A stretch of DNA of 30,360 bases from Micrococcaceae bacterium UBA6021 (lineage in GTDB: Bacteria; Actinomycetota; Actinomycetes; Actinomycetales; Micrococcaceae). The notes beneath the pieces were generated by a model. That model was not told the DNA's origin, did no database searches, and saw only the letters and a program-made list of their open reading frames with translations. A program made the translations under genes and the position numbers. The first letter of the stretch is position 1. Each line of letters begins with the position of its first letter. The stretch is taken from the NCBI GenBank assembly GCA_002427975.1, contig DIZT01000278.1, positions 1-30,360 on the forward strand. The letters run 5' to 3'. Positions 23,566-30,360 of the stretch are shown piece after piece.

Positions 23566-24426
23566 GTGGGTGCTTATCCTTTGCTGCCTCGGAGTGGGCG
23601 GCGTGTCTTTGTTGCCCTCGGGGACTCCTTTACTGAGGGTGTGGGCGACCGGGATGAGCGGCTGCCCAACGGCGTGCGGGGCTGGGCAGACCGGGTAGCG
23701 GAGAAGCTCGCCAAGGCTGAGCCCGGCTGGAGGTATGCCAACCTGGCCATCCGGAGCAAGCGGCTCCGGCACATCATCAGTGAACAGCTCGAACCGGCAT
23801 TGGCCATGAGGCCCACGCTCGTCACCTTGTACGCCGGGGGGAACGACATCCTGGACATGGGTACGGACATGGCCGCGCTGATGGACGACTACGAAAACCT
23901 GGTGGCCAGCCTGGCCGGTACGGGTGCCACGGTGTTGCTGTTCACAGGTTTCGACGTCAAGGTGTCGGCCCTCCTGGAACCGCTGAAGAAGCGGAACACC
24001 ACATACAACCAGCGTGTGCGGGAGCTTGCGGCCAAGTACGGCGCCGTCCTGGTGGACTACTGGTGCCTGGACGCCTTCCACGACCGGCGCATGTGGGATT
24101 CAGACCGGCTGCACATGTCCAAAGCTGGCCATAAATACCTCGCCGGACAGGTCCTGGACCAGCTGGGGATTCCACACAAGATCAAGCCCAAGGAATGGGA
24201 TCCGCCCGCCCGGCTCAGCCTGCGCGAATGGGAGAGCCGGCAGCGCCGCTGGGTGAATGACTGGGTCCTGCCGCTGTTCGGCCGCAAGATCAGGGGCGTC
24301 ACACTGGGGGACGCGCTCAGTCCGCGCTGGCCCGAACCGGTCAGGGTGCCGCGGAAAGGCGGCCTGAAGAGACTGATGGACCGGAGCGCAGTGCTTCAGG
24401 ACAGCCCCAAAGTAGTCGATTCGTAA
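23566..24426 (+). CDS. SGNH/GDSL-family hydrolase (first paralogue)
   Basis: This GDSL esterase/lipase-type hydrolase is about 286 residues long. Block I is VALGDSFTEGVGD with the catalytic Ser; the second block is ANLAIRSKRLRHI with a Gly replaced by Ser relative to the paralogue. Block III GGNDILDM supplies Asn, and block V DRLHMSKAGH supplies the Asp-His pair. No signal peptide or TM helix is seen, so it is probably cytoplasmic. A longer frame opens at GTG 23485 but would be translated from inside the direct repeats and has no ribosome site. GTG 23566 is preferred but uncertain. The C-terminal 100 residues (WDPPARLSLREWESRQRRWV) are absent or shorter in many families. It is highly similar to the gene at 29588-30349. 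Substrate unknown. Confidence 0.85.
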   Translation: MGAYPLLPRSGRRVFVALGDSFTEGVGDRDERLPNGVRGWADRVAEKLAKAEPGWRYANLAIRSKRLRHIISEQLEPALAMRPTLVTLYAGGNDILDMGTDMAALMDDYENLVASLAGTGATVLLFTGFDVKVSALLEPLKKRNTTYNQRVRELAAKYGAVLVDYWCLDAFHDRRMWDSDRLHMSKAGHKYLAGQVLDQLGIPHKIKPKEWDPPARLSLREWESRQRRWVNDWVLPLFGRKIRGVTLGDALSPRWPEPVRVPRKGGLKRLMDRSAVLQDSPKVVDS

Positions 24427-24433
24427 ACAACCG

Positions 24434-24461
24434 TTGACTTGTGGGCAACATCACAGATACT
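24434..24461 (+). promoter_or_regulatory. Candidate promoter for the PotDBCA-type operon
   Basis: TTGACT (24434-24439), a 16-base spacer and GATACT (24456-24461) form a plausible sigma-70-type promoter. It would give a leader of about 180 bases before the ATG at 24650. I see no known riboswitch consensus in that leader. Confidence 0.4.
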
Positions 24462-24649
24462 GTTGCGGCACTGACGACGACTCCATCCGTCAGCCCAAGT
24501 CCGCTCAACGCTGCGTGGACCGTTCGGGCGCGTGAACCGCCGCCGACGGGATCCCAGCGTGAACGTGGAATCCCCAACCTGCTCCCTCCGGCATACGGCG
24601 TCCTTTGGCGCGCTCCGGGCGGGCCACAGCCTTGAGAGGCACCACCGCG

Positions 24650-25741
24650 ATGACTGACAGTTCCCTTCATTTTGACCGCCGGCAGCTCCTGAAAGCAGCA
24701 GCATTGACCCCGTTCGCAGGCCTGGCGCTGTCCGGCTGCGGGGCAAAACCCGCCGACAGTGCGGCAGCCAACAAGACCGTCACGGTCACGTCCTACGGCG
24801 GCTCCTACAATGACCAGCTCACCCAGACGATCCTGGACCCCTTCTCCAAACAGTCAGGGATCCAAACTACGCTGCTGGCCAACACCAGCCTCGCCGCCCT
24901 CAAGGCCCAGGTGCAGTCCGGCGATGTGCAGTGGGACCTTGTTGAAATCACCGCGCCGGAGTACGAGACCGCCGTTGCCGAGGGGCTGCTGGAGAAGTTC
25001 GACTACGACATCATCAGCGACAAGGGATTGCCGGGCTATGCCAAGGCGGAGTACGGGATCAAATACCTGAGCTTCCTCTTTGTCATGGCGTGGGACCAGA
25101 AGATCATCCCCGATGCGCAGGCGCCCAAGGACTGGGCCCAGTTTTTCGACCAGGACAAGTACAACACCAAGCGGTCCGTCTACAACCAGCTCTCCGACAG
25201 CTCGGTCCTGGAGGCTGCGCTCCTGGCCGATGGTGTTCCGTTTGACCAGATCTACCCCCTTGACGTTGACCGTGCACTGCGGGTCCTCGGGCACCACCCC
25301 GGCAAGGACCGGCTCCTGTACCACTCCGCCAACCAGGAGCCGATCCAGCAGCTCACCTCAGGAGAGGTTTCACTGTCCACAAGCTTCAACAACCGCATCA
25401 ACGCTGCCCGCACGGACGGTGCCAAACTGAACTTCTCGCCCCAGAACGCCGTCCTGGCCGGCGACTACTTTGTGGTGCCAAAGGGCGCCAAGAACAAAGA
25501 AGCCGCCTTCAAGCTGATGAACTTCATGTCCAATGACGCCGAGGCAGGGGCCGCCTTCGACACCGTCACCAACCTGACCCTGGCCAATACCCCGGCCCTG
25601 TCCAAGCTGCCGAAGGAAGTCGCGGACACGTTGCCCACCAGCCCCGGTCTGGCCGATAAGATCCTTGTCCGAGACGATAAGTGGTGGTCCCAGAACCTGA
25701 AGAAAACAGAGCAGCAGTTCAAGCTGTGGCAGGCCAGCTGA
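24650..25741 (+). CDS. PotD-like ABC transporter substrate-binding lipoprotein (spermidine/putrescine family)
   Basis: The 363-residue extracellular solute-binding protein carries a Tat-like twin-arginine motif (DRRQLLK, Arg10-Arg11) followed by a hydrophobic stretch and a lipobox LSGC (Cys30). The binding fold starts with VTVTSYGGSYNDQLTQTILD, a beginning typical of family-1 spermidine/putrescine-type binding proteins, and continues with ITAPEYETAVAEGLLE. The start is ATG 24650, with GAGAGG ten bases upstream; a longer frame exists upstream but lacks support. The ABC permeases and ATPase that follow are in the standard PotD-B-C-A order. Substrate may be a polyamine, but other small cations or amino acids are possible. 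Confidence 0.9.
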   Translation: MTDSSLHFDRRQLLKAAALTPFAGLALSGCGAKPADSAAANKTVTVTSYGGSYNDQLTQTILDPFSKQSGIQTTLLANTSLAALKAQVQSGDVQWDLVEITAPEYETAVAEGLLEKFDYDIISDKGLPGYAKAEYGIKYLSFLFVMAWDQKIIPDAQAPKDWAQFFDQDKYNTKRSVYNQLSDSSVLEAALLADGVPFDQIYPLDVDRALRVLGHHPGKDRLLYHSANQEPIQQLTSGEVSLSTSFNNRINAARTDGAKLNFSPQNAVLAGDYFVVPKGAKNKEAAFKLMNFMSNDAEAGAAFDTVTNLTLANTPALSKLPKEVADTLPTSPGLADKILVRDDKWWSQNLKKTEQQFKLWQAS

Positions 25742-25742
25742 C

Positions 25743-26630
25743 ATGAGCACTGCAACTCTGCGGCCGGTCCCGCGGCCGGGTGGTCCCTCCATCGCTGAGC
25801 CTGGCCCTTCCGGCCGAAGGCGGCTCAACGGCTGGTGGCTGCTCCTCGCGCCGATCCTCGTCTTCGACGTCATCCTGTTCCTGACTCCGCTCGGAAAACT
25901 CGTGGGTTCCAGTTTTGCCGACAACGCTTACCAGCGGGTGCTGGTGGACCCGTTGGTGCTGCGTTCCCTGGTCAATACCCTGACAATCAGCCTCGCGTCC
26001 ACGATCGTGACCGTTGTGCTGGGCTACGTCATTGCCCTCGTGCTCTGGCGTGCCGGCACCGTGGCACGCGTGATCTTGTTCGCCGTCGTGCTCCTGCCTT
26101 TCTGGACCGGCATCCTGGTGAAGAACTTCGCCTGGGCTGTGCTGCTGCAGGACAACGGCATCGTCAACGCGTTCCTTCAGGGAATTGGCCTGACCAATGC
26201 GCCGGTGGAACTGCTGCACAACCGTTCCGCCGTCATCGTCGGCATGGTGCACTGCCTGCTTCCATATGCGGTCTTTCCGATTTTTTCCTCGCTGGCCGCC
26301 ATTGACGACAGGCTTGGCTTGGCTGCACGTTCACTGGGCGCCAGGGAAGGATCGGTCTTCCGCCGGATCACCCTTCCCCTCAGCACGCCGGGGATCTCCG
26401 CAGCGGGACTCCTGGTCTTCATTATCAGCACGGGCTTCTTCATTACTCCTGTGGTCATGGGAGGTCCGGGCGACATGATGATCGCGAACCAGATCGATTA
26501 CTACGCGCGCCAGCTGACTGACTTCTCCGGTGCCGCGGCGCTCGCCGTGGTGCTCACGGCCATGGTGAGCATCATGGTGGCCGTGTACCAGCGCGTGCTC
26601 AAGGCAGGAGGCCAGCATGAGGACATCTAA
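25743..26630 (+). CDS. PotB-like ABC transporter permease
   Basis: The 295-residue permease has six TM helices, beginning with WWLLLAPILVFDVILFLTPL after a Pro-rich N-terminus. It carries the binding-protein-dependent EAA-like cytoplasmic loop near residues 195-215 (RSLGAREGSVFRRITLPLSTPG), where the ATPase docks. VILFAVVLLPFWTGILVKNFAW is typical of PotB. It starts one base after the binding-protein stop and overlaps the next permease by 14 bases, so the genes are translationally coupled. Confidence 0.92.
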   Translation: MSTATLRPVPRPGGPSIAEPGPSGRRRLNGWWLLLAPILVFDVILFLTPLGKLVGSSFADNAYQRVLVDPLVLRSLVNTLTISLASTIVTVVLGYVIALVLWRAGTVARVILFAVVLLPFWTGILVKNFAWAVLLQDNGIVNAFLQGIGLTNAPVELLHNRSAVIVGMVHCLLPYAVFPIFSSLAAIDDRLGLAARSLGAREGSVFRRITLPLSTPGISAAGLLVFIISTGFFITPVVMGGPGDMMIANQIDYYARQLTDFSGAAALAVVLTAMVSIMVAVYQRVLKAGGQHEDI

Positions 26631-27444
26631 TCCGCAGCAGCGCCTGCTGGCGCTGCTCTCCATCCCTGTGTTCCTTTTCCTTGTTGTTCCGACGGCGATC
26701 GTGGTCCCGGTGGCACTGAATGACAGCCGCTACATCACGTTTCCTCCGGAGGGTTTCTCCCTGGCGGCGGTCGCCGGCTTCTTCGCCGACAAAGCCTGGA
26801 CCGCGGCGTTGTCCGCGAGCCTGCAATCGGCGGGCATCGCCGTCGTAATCGGTGTGCTCCTTGGTTCCACGGCCGCGATCGGCCTGCACGGGCGGAAGTT
26901 TCCCGGCCGGTCGGCGGTCATGGGTCTGATCCTGGCCCCGATGATCGTGCCCACAGTGGTGCTGGCGCTCGCCTTCTACCAGTTCTTCATCTCCGTCGGG
27001 ATGGTGGGCAGCATCATTCCCATCGGACTGGCCCACGCGGTGATCGCCACGCCGTACGTATACCTGACCACCCGCGCCGCTCTGGCCGGCCTCAATCCCG
27101 CCCTGGTGAGGTCGGCGCAAAGCCTCGGCGCCGGCCCCCTGTCTGTCTTCAGGCATGTGTACCTTCCGATCATCCTGCCGGGACTGATCTCGGGCGCACT
27201 GTTTGCTTTCTCTGTCTCGATCGACGAGACGGTGATGTCCCTGTTCATGCAGTCTCCGGGGGCCACAACGCTGCCCGTCAAAATGTTCACCGATATCCAG
27301 TTCAACCTGACGCCCAAGATTGCGGTGTCGTCCGCGCTGCTGGTCAGCGTGGCCACCATCGGGCTCCTCCTCCAAGTCCTGTTTGTCCTCAGGCGCCGGT
27401 CCACGGCCCGGATGCTTCCGCTGGCTGTCTCCGCCCAAACGTAA
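26617..27444 (+). CDS. PotC-like ABC transporter permease
   Basis: The 275-residue permease of the same family has six TM helices and the EAA-type loop QSLGAGPLSVFRHVYLPIIL. SVSIDETVMSLFMQSPG matches the PotC signature region. The overlap with the upstream permease, with AGGAGG before the ATG, supports this start. With the first permease it forms the heterodimeric channel. The stop lies ten bases before the ATPase start. Confidence 0.92.
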   Translation: MRTSNPQQRLLALLSIPVFLFLVVPTAIVVPVALNDSRYITFPPEGFSLAAVAGFFADKAWTAALSASLQSAGIAVVIGVLLGSTAAIGLHGRKFPGRSAVMGLILAPMIVPTVVLALAFYQFFISVGMVGSIIPIGLAHAVIATPYVYLTTRAALAGLNPALVRSAQSLGAGPLSVFRHVYLPIILPGLISGALFAFSVSIDETVMSLFMQSPGATTLPVKMFTDIQFNLTPKIAVSSALLVSVATIGLLLQVLFVLRRRSTARMLPLAVSAQT

Positions 27445-27453
27445 GGAATGTCG

Positions 27454-28593
27454 ATGACCACATCACTGATTTCCACAGCATCATCCCCGTCCCCTGGTAC
27501 AAGTACCAGTCCGGGTACAGCGCCGAAGGGCACCATTGAACTTCGCAATGTCACCAAAACCTATGGCGACGTCGTAGCCGTGGACCGGCTGGACCTGATG
27601 GTCCAGCCGGGTGAGTTCGTCACCCTGCTCGGACCCAGCGGGTCCGGCAAGACCACCACCATGATGATGGTGGCCGGCTTCGAGGAGCACACCGGCGGGT
27701 CGGTGCTGATTGATGGCCAGCCCGTGGACAGGCTGCCGCCCCGCGAACGCAACCTTGGCGTCGTATTCCAGAACTACGCGCTGTTCCCGCATATGAGCGC
27801 ACTGGAGAACGTGGAATTCGCGCTCCGGATGCGGAAAATCCCCCGAAACGAACGCCGGAAGCGTGCTGAAGAGGCACTGGACCGGGTGGGCCTGGGAAAG
27901 ATGGGCGACCGCAAGCCCCGCCAGCTCTCCGGGGGTCAGCAGCAGCGCGTTGCGCTGGCCCGTGCTCTGGTCTTCAACCCGGCGGCCCTGCTCCTGGACG
28001 AGCCGATGGCTGCCCTCGACAAGCGGCTCCGGGAACAGATGCAGGAGGAAATCAAGACCCTTCAGAAGAGCCTTGGCATCTCCGTCCTGTTCGTGACCCA
28101 TGACCAGGATGAGGCCATGGCCATGTCGGACCGGATCGTGGTGATGAAGGACGGCCGTATCGTGCAGTCCGGCGCGCCGGAAGAGGTGTACAACGAGCCC
28201 CTGACTGACTGGGTGGCGAGTTTCCTGGGGGACACCAACCTCATTCCCTGTACCGTGCTTGAGCGCGACGGCCAGGAAGTGCTGGTGGACCTTGGCTGCC
28301 TGGGCACCGCCCGGATGCCGGACCGCGGCGTTACGGGGGACAAGTATGCCGTTTCCATCCGACCGGAACACCTCAAGTTCCGTTCGTCCGCCACAGAGGG
28401 CAACGGAGGAGCGGCCCGGCTTGAATCCTCGACCAACCTGGGAGCCACAGTCCGGCACCGGCTGACGGCAGGTGGACTGGATCTTCAGCTGCGGGAGCTC
28501 AGTTCAGACGCAGCGGACAGGCCAGTTCCCGGCAGTGAAGTGTTCGTGGGCTGGACGCCGGGGCGGGCGCAGCTCCTGGTTCTGGAGCAATAG
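27454..28593 (+). CDS. PotA-like ABC transporter ATP-binding protein
   Basis: This 379-residue ABC ATPase starts at ATG 27454, because AAGGA (27443-27447) is six bases before it; an ATG at 27448 is adjacent to that site and too close. Walker A GPSGSGKTT is at residues 60-68, the Q-loop is VVFQNYALFPHMSALENV, signature LSGGQQQRVALARALV follows, and Walker B is LLLDEPMAALDKRLREQMQ. The switch His lies in VLFVTHDQDEAMAM. A C-terminal TOBE-like regulatory domain (about 250-379) is present. An unusual Ser/Pro/Gly/Thr-rich stretch of 16 residues lies before the domain, at residues 10-25. It is the last gene of the operon and is followed by a strong hairpin. Confidence 0.93.
   Translation: MTTSLISTASSPSPGTSTSPGTAPKGTIELRNVTKTYGDVVAVDRLDLMVQPGEFVTLLGPSGSGKTTTMMMVAGFEEHTGGSVLIDGQPVDRLPPRERNLGVVFQNYALFPHMSALENVEFALRMRKIPRNERRKRAEEALDRVGLGKMGDRKPRQLSGGQQQRVALARALVFNPAALLLDEPMAALDKRLREQMQEEIKTLQKSLGISVLFVTHDQDEAMAMSDRIVVMKDGRIVQSGAPEEVYNEPLTDWVASFLGDTNLIPCTVLERDGQEVLVDLGCLGTARMPDRGVTGDKYAVSIRPEHLKFRSSATEGNGGAARLESSTNLGATVRHRLTAGGLDLQLRELSSDAADRPVPGSEVFVGWTPGRAQLLVLEQ
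27494..27509. promoter_or_regulatory. Perfect 16-bp dyad inside the N-terminus of the ATPase gene
   Basis: CTGGTAC-AA-GTACCAG (27494-27509) is a perfect 7-bp inverted repeat with a 2-base centre, about 40 bases after the ATG and in the low-complexity N-terminus. It may be an operator or chance. No regulator gene is adjacent. Confidence 0.25.
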
Positions 28594-28600
28594 GTGCCGG

Positions 28601-28634
28601 CGGGGAACTGTCCCGGATGCCGGGCAGTTCCCCG
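28601..28634. terminator. Strong two-tier hairpin terminator between convergent PotA and YciI-like genes
   Basis: CGGGGAACTG (28601-28610) pairs perfectly with CAGTTCCCCG (28625-28634). Nested inside, CCCGG (28612-28616) and CCGGG (28620-28624) pair around an ATG loop, with one bulged T. The 15-bp stem lies in the 73-base gap between convergent genes and may serve both strands. No T-run follows. Confidence 0.7.
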
Positions 28635-28666
28635 GAGCCTGCGCCTGCCGGGACAGGGCCGGAGCC

Positions 28667-28954
28667 CTAGGTGTCCAGCAGGTTCTCGAAGCCCGGAGCC
28701 ACCCTGTTGGCCGCGAATTCCATGATTTCGAACTCAGCCACACCGTTGGCGTAGAACGGGTCCTTGGCCAGGCTGGCCTCCAGCGTTGGCCGGTCCGCCC
28801 GGGACAGCAGCAGCCCGCCGGTCCGGGGAACCTTGCGGCCCGCGGCCACAAAAACGCCGTCGTCAAAGGCCTTTTTTAGCCATTCGACGTGACCCTCCAG
28901 ATGGAAGTCAACAATATCTTCGGGCACCTTGTAGGTCAGCGACACAACATACAT
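28667..28954 (-). CDS. YciI family protein
   Basis: The 95-residue protein has the YCII fold (ferredoxin-like alpha/beta barrel): MYVVSLTYKVP, then HVEWLKKAFDDGVFVAAGRK with His and the Asp-Gly-Val region, TGGLLLSRADRPTLEASLAK, and DPFYANGVAEFEIMEF. Family members are small cytoplasmic dimers, often of unknown function or dehydrochlorinase-like. The downstream MarR gene is divergent, with an 82-base gap, and may regulate it; that is inference. Confidence 0.88.
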   Translation of the reverse strand: MYVVSLTYKVPEDIVDFHLEGHVEWLKKAFDDGVFVAAGRKVPRTGGLLLSRADRPTLEASLAKDPFYANGVAEFEIMEFAANRVAPGFENLLDT

Positions 28955-28998
28955 AGGGTCAGCCTACTGGCAGGCGTCTACGGGAACTGGTGCGTCAC

Positions 28999-29036
28999 TT
29001 GAACTCTCAACCACGCTCTGCTTCTAGAATGGACTT
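28999..29036 (+). promoter_or_regulatory. Probable leaderless promoter of the MarR gene
   Basis: TAGAAT (29025-29030) is a near-consensus -10 element that ends six bases before the ATG at 29037. Transcription would begin at or next to the ATG, with no room for a ribosome site. A TTGAAC (28999-29004) lies 20 bases upstream, a long spacer for a -35. Confidence 0.55.
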
Positions 29037-29528
29037 ATGACCGAACCGCGCTGGCTCAACGCCGACGAACGCCGTGCCTGGCTGGCACTCCTGAGCATCA
29101 ACACCCTGCTCCCGGCTGCCCTTGACAACCAGCTCCACACCGCCGGCAAGGTGTCCCTGTTCGATTACAACGTCATGGCCATGCTCTCCGAGTCCGAGGG
29201 CCGCTTCCTGCCGATGAGCGAGCTGGCTGCCCGCACCAGTTCGTCGCTGTCCCGGCTCTCGCACGTGGTTGCCAAACTGGAGAAGCGCGGATGGCTGGAA
29301 CGGCGCCCGCACCCCCGCGATGCCCGCGTCACCACTGCACACCTGTCCGACGTCGGGATGGCCACTTTGGAGGCACTGGCGCCGGGGCATGTGGAGGCAG
29401 TCCGCACCAAGTTCCTGGACGCCCTGACGGAGCGTGAGGTCAACGACCTGGCACGGATCGGCGAAAAAATTGTGGCCCGCCTGGACAATGACCACTGGAT
29501 CCTCCGCGACACCGAACGCCGGCCATAA
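29037..29528 (+). CDS. MarR-family transcriptional regulator
   Basis: This 163-residue winged-helix protein starts MTEPRWLNADERRAWLALL, has a helix about residues 45-60 (FDYNVMAMLSESEG), and the recognition helix and wing LPMSELAARTSSSLSRLSHV, VAKLEKRGWLERR, DARVTTAHLSD. The RDAR in the wing is the classic MarR DNA contact. It is divergent from the YciI-like gene and lies 60 bases before an SGNH hydrolase on the same strand, which it may regulate. The inducer is unknown. The start is chosen from the leaderless -10 element and the first conserved region. Confidence 0.92.
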   Translation: MTEPRWLNADERRAWLALLSINTLLPAALDNQLHTAGKVSLFDYNVMAMLSESEGRFLPMSELAARTSSSLSRLSHVVAKLEKRGWLERRPHPRDARVTTAHLSDVGMATLEALAPGHVEAVRTKFLDALTEREVNDLARIGEKIVARLDNDHWILRDTERRP

Positions 29529-29587
29529 GCAATCGCCGTGACAACGCCCCGCTGGTTGCTCCCGGCAACAGATGAAAGACTGACGCC

Positions 29588-30349
29588 ATGGATTTTTCGA
29601 CCCGGTACGTAGCCCTCGGCGACTCCTTTACGGAGGGCGTTGGCGATGACGATCCCGGCCGCCCCAACGGTGTCCGGGGCTGGGCGGACCGCGTGGCTGA
29701 GCAGCTGGGCGCCGCGGATCCCGGCTTCGGCTACGCCAACCTGGCCATCCGCGGCAGGAAGCTCCGCCAGATCATGGCAGAGCAGGTGGACGCCGCCGTC
29801 GAACTTAACCCCACCCTGGTGACCATTTACGCAGGTGCCAACGACATTCTGCGGCCCAGGATCGACATCGACGATCTCCTGGCGGAATACGACGCCGGCA
29901 TCCGCAAGCTGGCTGCGACCGGCGCCACGGTGGTGATGTTCACCGGGTTCGATGCGCGCGGTTCCAAGGTTTTCAGCACTATGCGGGGACGCACCGCGAT
30001 CTATAACGAACTGGTCCGCGGCGTCGCGGGGGACCATGGTGCACTGCTGGTGGATTACTGGCGCTTCAACGAGTACTACGACTGGGGCATGTGGGCCCGG
30101 GACCGGATGCACATGTCGGCCGCCGGGCACGCCAACATGGCCAAGCGGGTCCTCACCGTCCTGGAGCACGACCACTCGATCGAAGTCCCGCCCATGACCC
30201 CGGTCCCCGAGCTGAACAGGGCCGAAGCAATCCGGGCCAACGCCCGCTGGGTCCGCGAATTCGCCGGCCCGTGGGTGGTCCGCCGCGTCACCGGCAAGTC
30301 CTCCGGCGACGGCCTGGCGCCCAAGTACGCCCAGCTCACACGGCCCTAG
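29588..30349 (+). CDS. SGNH/GDSL-family hydrolase (second paralogue)
   Basis: This 253-residue hydrolase starts MDFSTRYVALGDSFTEGVGD, with catalytic Ser13 in block I. Block II ANLAIRGRKLRQI contains Gly56, block III AGANDI has Asn85, and block V RDRMHMSAAGH has Asp172 and His175. No signal peptide is visible. It is a clear paralogue of the gene at 23566-24426 (long collinear identity in blocks I-III and near YWR/YWC). ATG 29588 has GAAAG about ten bases upstream. It lies 60 bases after the MarR gene and may be in one transcript. The substrate is unknown (esterase or acyl-hydrolase of a carbohydrate or lipid). Confidence 0.93.
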   Translation: MDFSTRYVALGDSFTEGVGDDDPGRPNGVRGWADRVAEQLGAADPGFGYANLAIRGRKLRQIMAEQVDAAVELNPTLVTIYAGANDILRPRIDIDDLLAEYDAGIRKLAATGATVVMFTGFDARGSKVFSTMRGRTAIYNELVRGVAGDHGALLVDYWRFNEYYDWGMWARDRMHMSAAGHANMAKRVLTVLEHDHSIEVPPMTPVPELNRAEAIRANARWVREFAGPWVVRRVTGKSSGDGLAPKYAQLTRP

Positions 30350-30360
30350 CTGCGGAAACC

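Noticed and set aside
24441..24635. Possible 64-residue upstream ORF in the PotD leader
   Set aside because: Pro/Thr/Arg-rich, no ribosome site, and no known family; likely chance.
1..30360. CRISPR arrays, tRNA or rRNA genes, transposases
   Set aside because: No regularly spaced repeats with unique spacers, no cloverleaf or rRNA-like stretches, and no transposase or integrase ORF were seen.

Overview
The window looks like a chromosomal segment of a high-GC Gram-positive actinobacterium, most likely Micrococcaceae (Arthrobacter/Pseudarthrobacter-like). The base composition is strongly GC-rich, GTG and TTG starts are common, an IdeR/DtxR-type iron box is present, one promoter looks leaderless, and the gene content (D-erythrulose-phosphate isomerase, DUF4282, YchJ, VLCAD-like acyl-CoA dehydrogenase) fits that group. 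The genus call is an inference from gene content; no marker gene such as 16S rRNA is present.

Layout. (1) 1-926: end of a tetrose/dihydroxyacetone kinase (DhaL domain), overlapped by a RpiB-family isomerase, probably a threitol/erythrulose catabolic module. (2) 995-4529, minus: a DUF4282 membrane protein and a three-gene oxidoreductase cluster (two aldo/keto reductases and an NmrA-like SDR). (3) 4701-9229: small membrane proteins, a YchJ-like SEC-C protein and a large acyl-CoA dehydrogenase. (4) 9480-15381, plus: an SMC-like jetA-jetB-jetC (Wadjet/Mks/Ept) operon. No jetD nuclease follows; that position holds a 61-bp imperfect palindrome and then an unrelated convergent tetR. (5) 15467-18030, minus: an MFS exporter with an unusual beta-sandwich C-terminal extension, co-transcribed with a TetR regulator; two operator-like dyads lie upstream. 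(6) 18239-23437, plus: an iron-siderophore ABC importer (binding lipoprotein, two FecCD permeases, ATPase) and a siderophore-interacting reductase, preceded by an iron box. (7) 23566-30349: two paralogous SGNH hydrolases flanking a PotDBCA-type ABC importer, a YciI-like protein and a MarR regulator.

How it works together. The iron module is a self-contained uptake and reductive-release pathway under probable IdeR control. The MFS/TetR pair is a classic self-regulated efflux operon. The Jet operon encodes the loop-extruding motor complex (kleisin, KITE, SMC) of a plasmid-restriction system but lacks the local nuclease, so it is either incomplete, complemented from elsewhere, or repurposed as an MksBEF-like DNA organiser.

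The most unusual non-genic signal is a set of REP-like palindromic or repeated sequences. Two lie inside or at the edge of coding regions and are read in frame (jetB N-terminus and tail; N-terminus of the second FecCD permease). Two others are at gene borders (after jetC; before the first SGNH hydrolase). There are no rRNA, tRNA, CRISPR or transposase genes. No gene-free gap exceeds about 300 bases.
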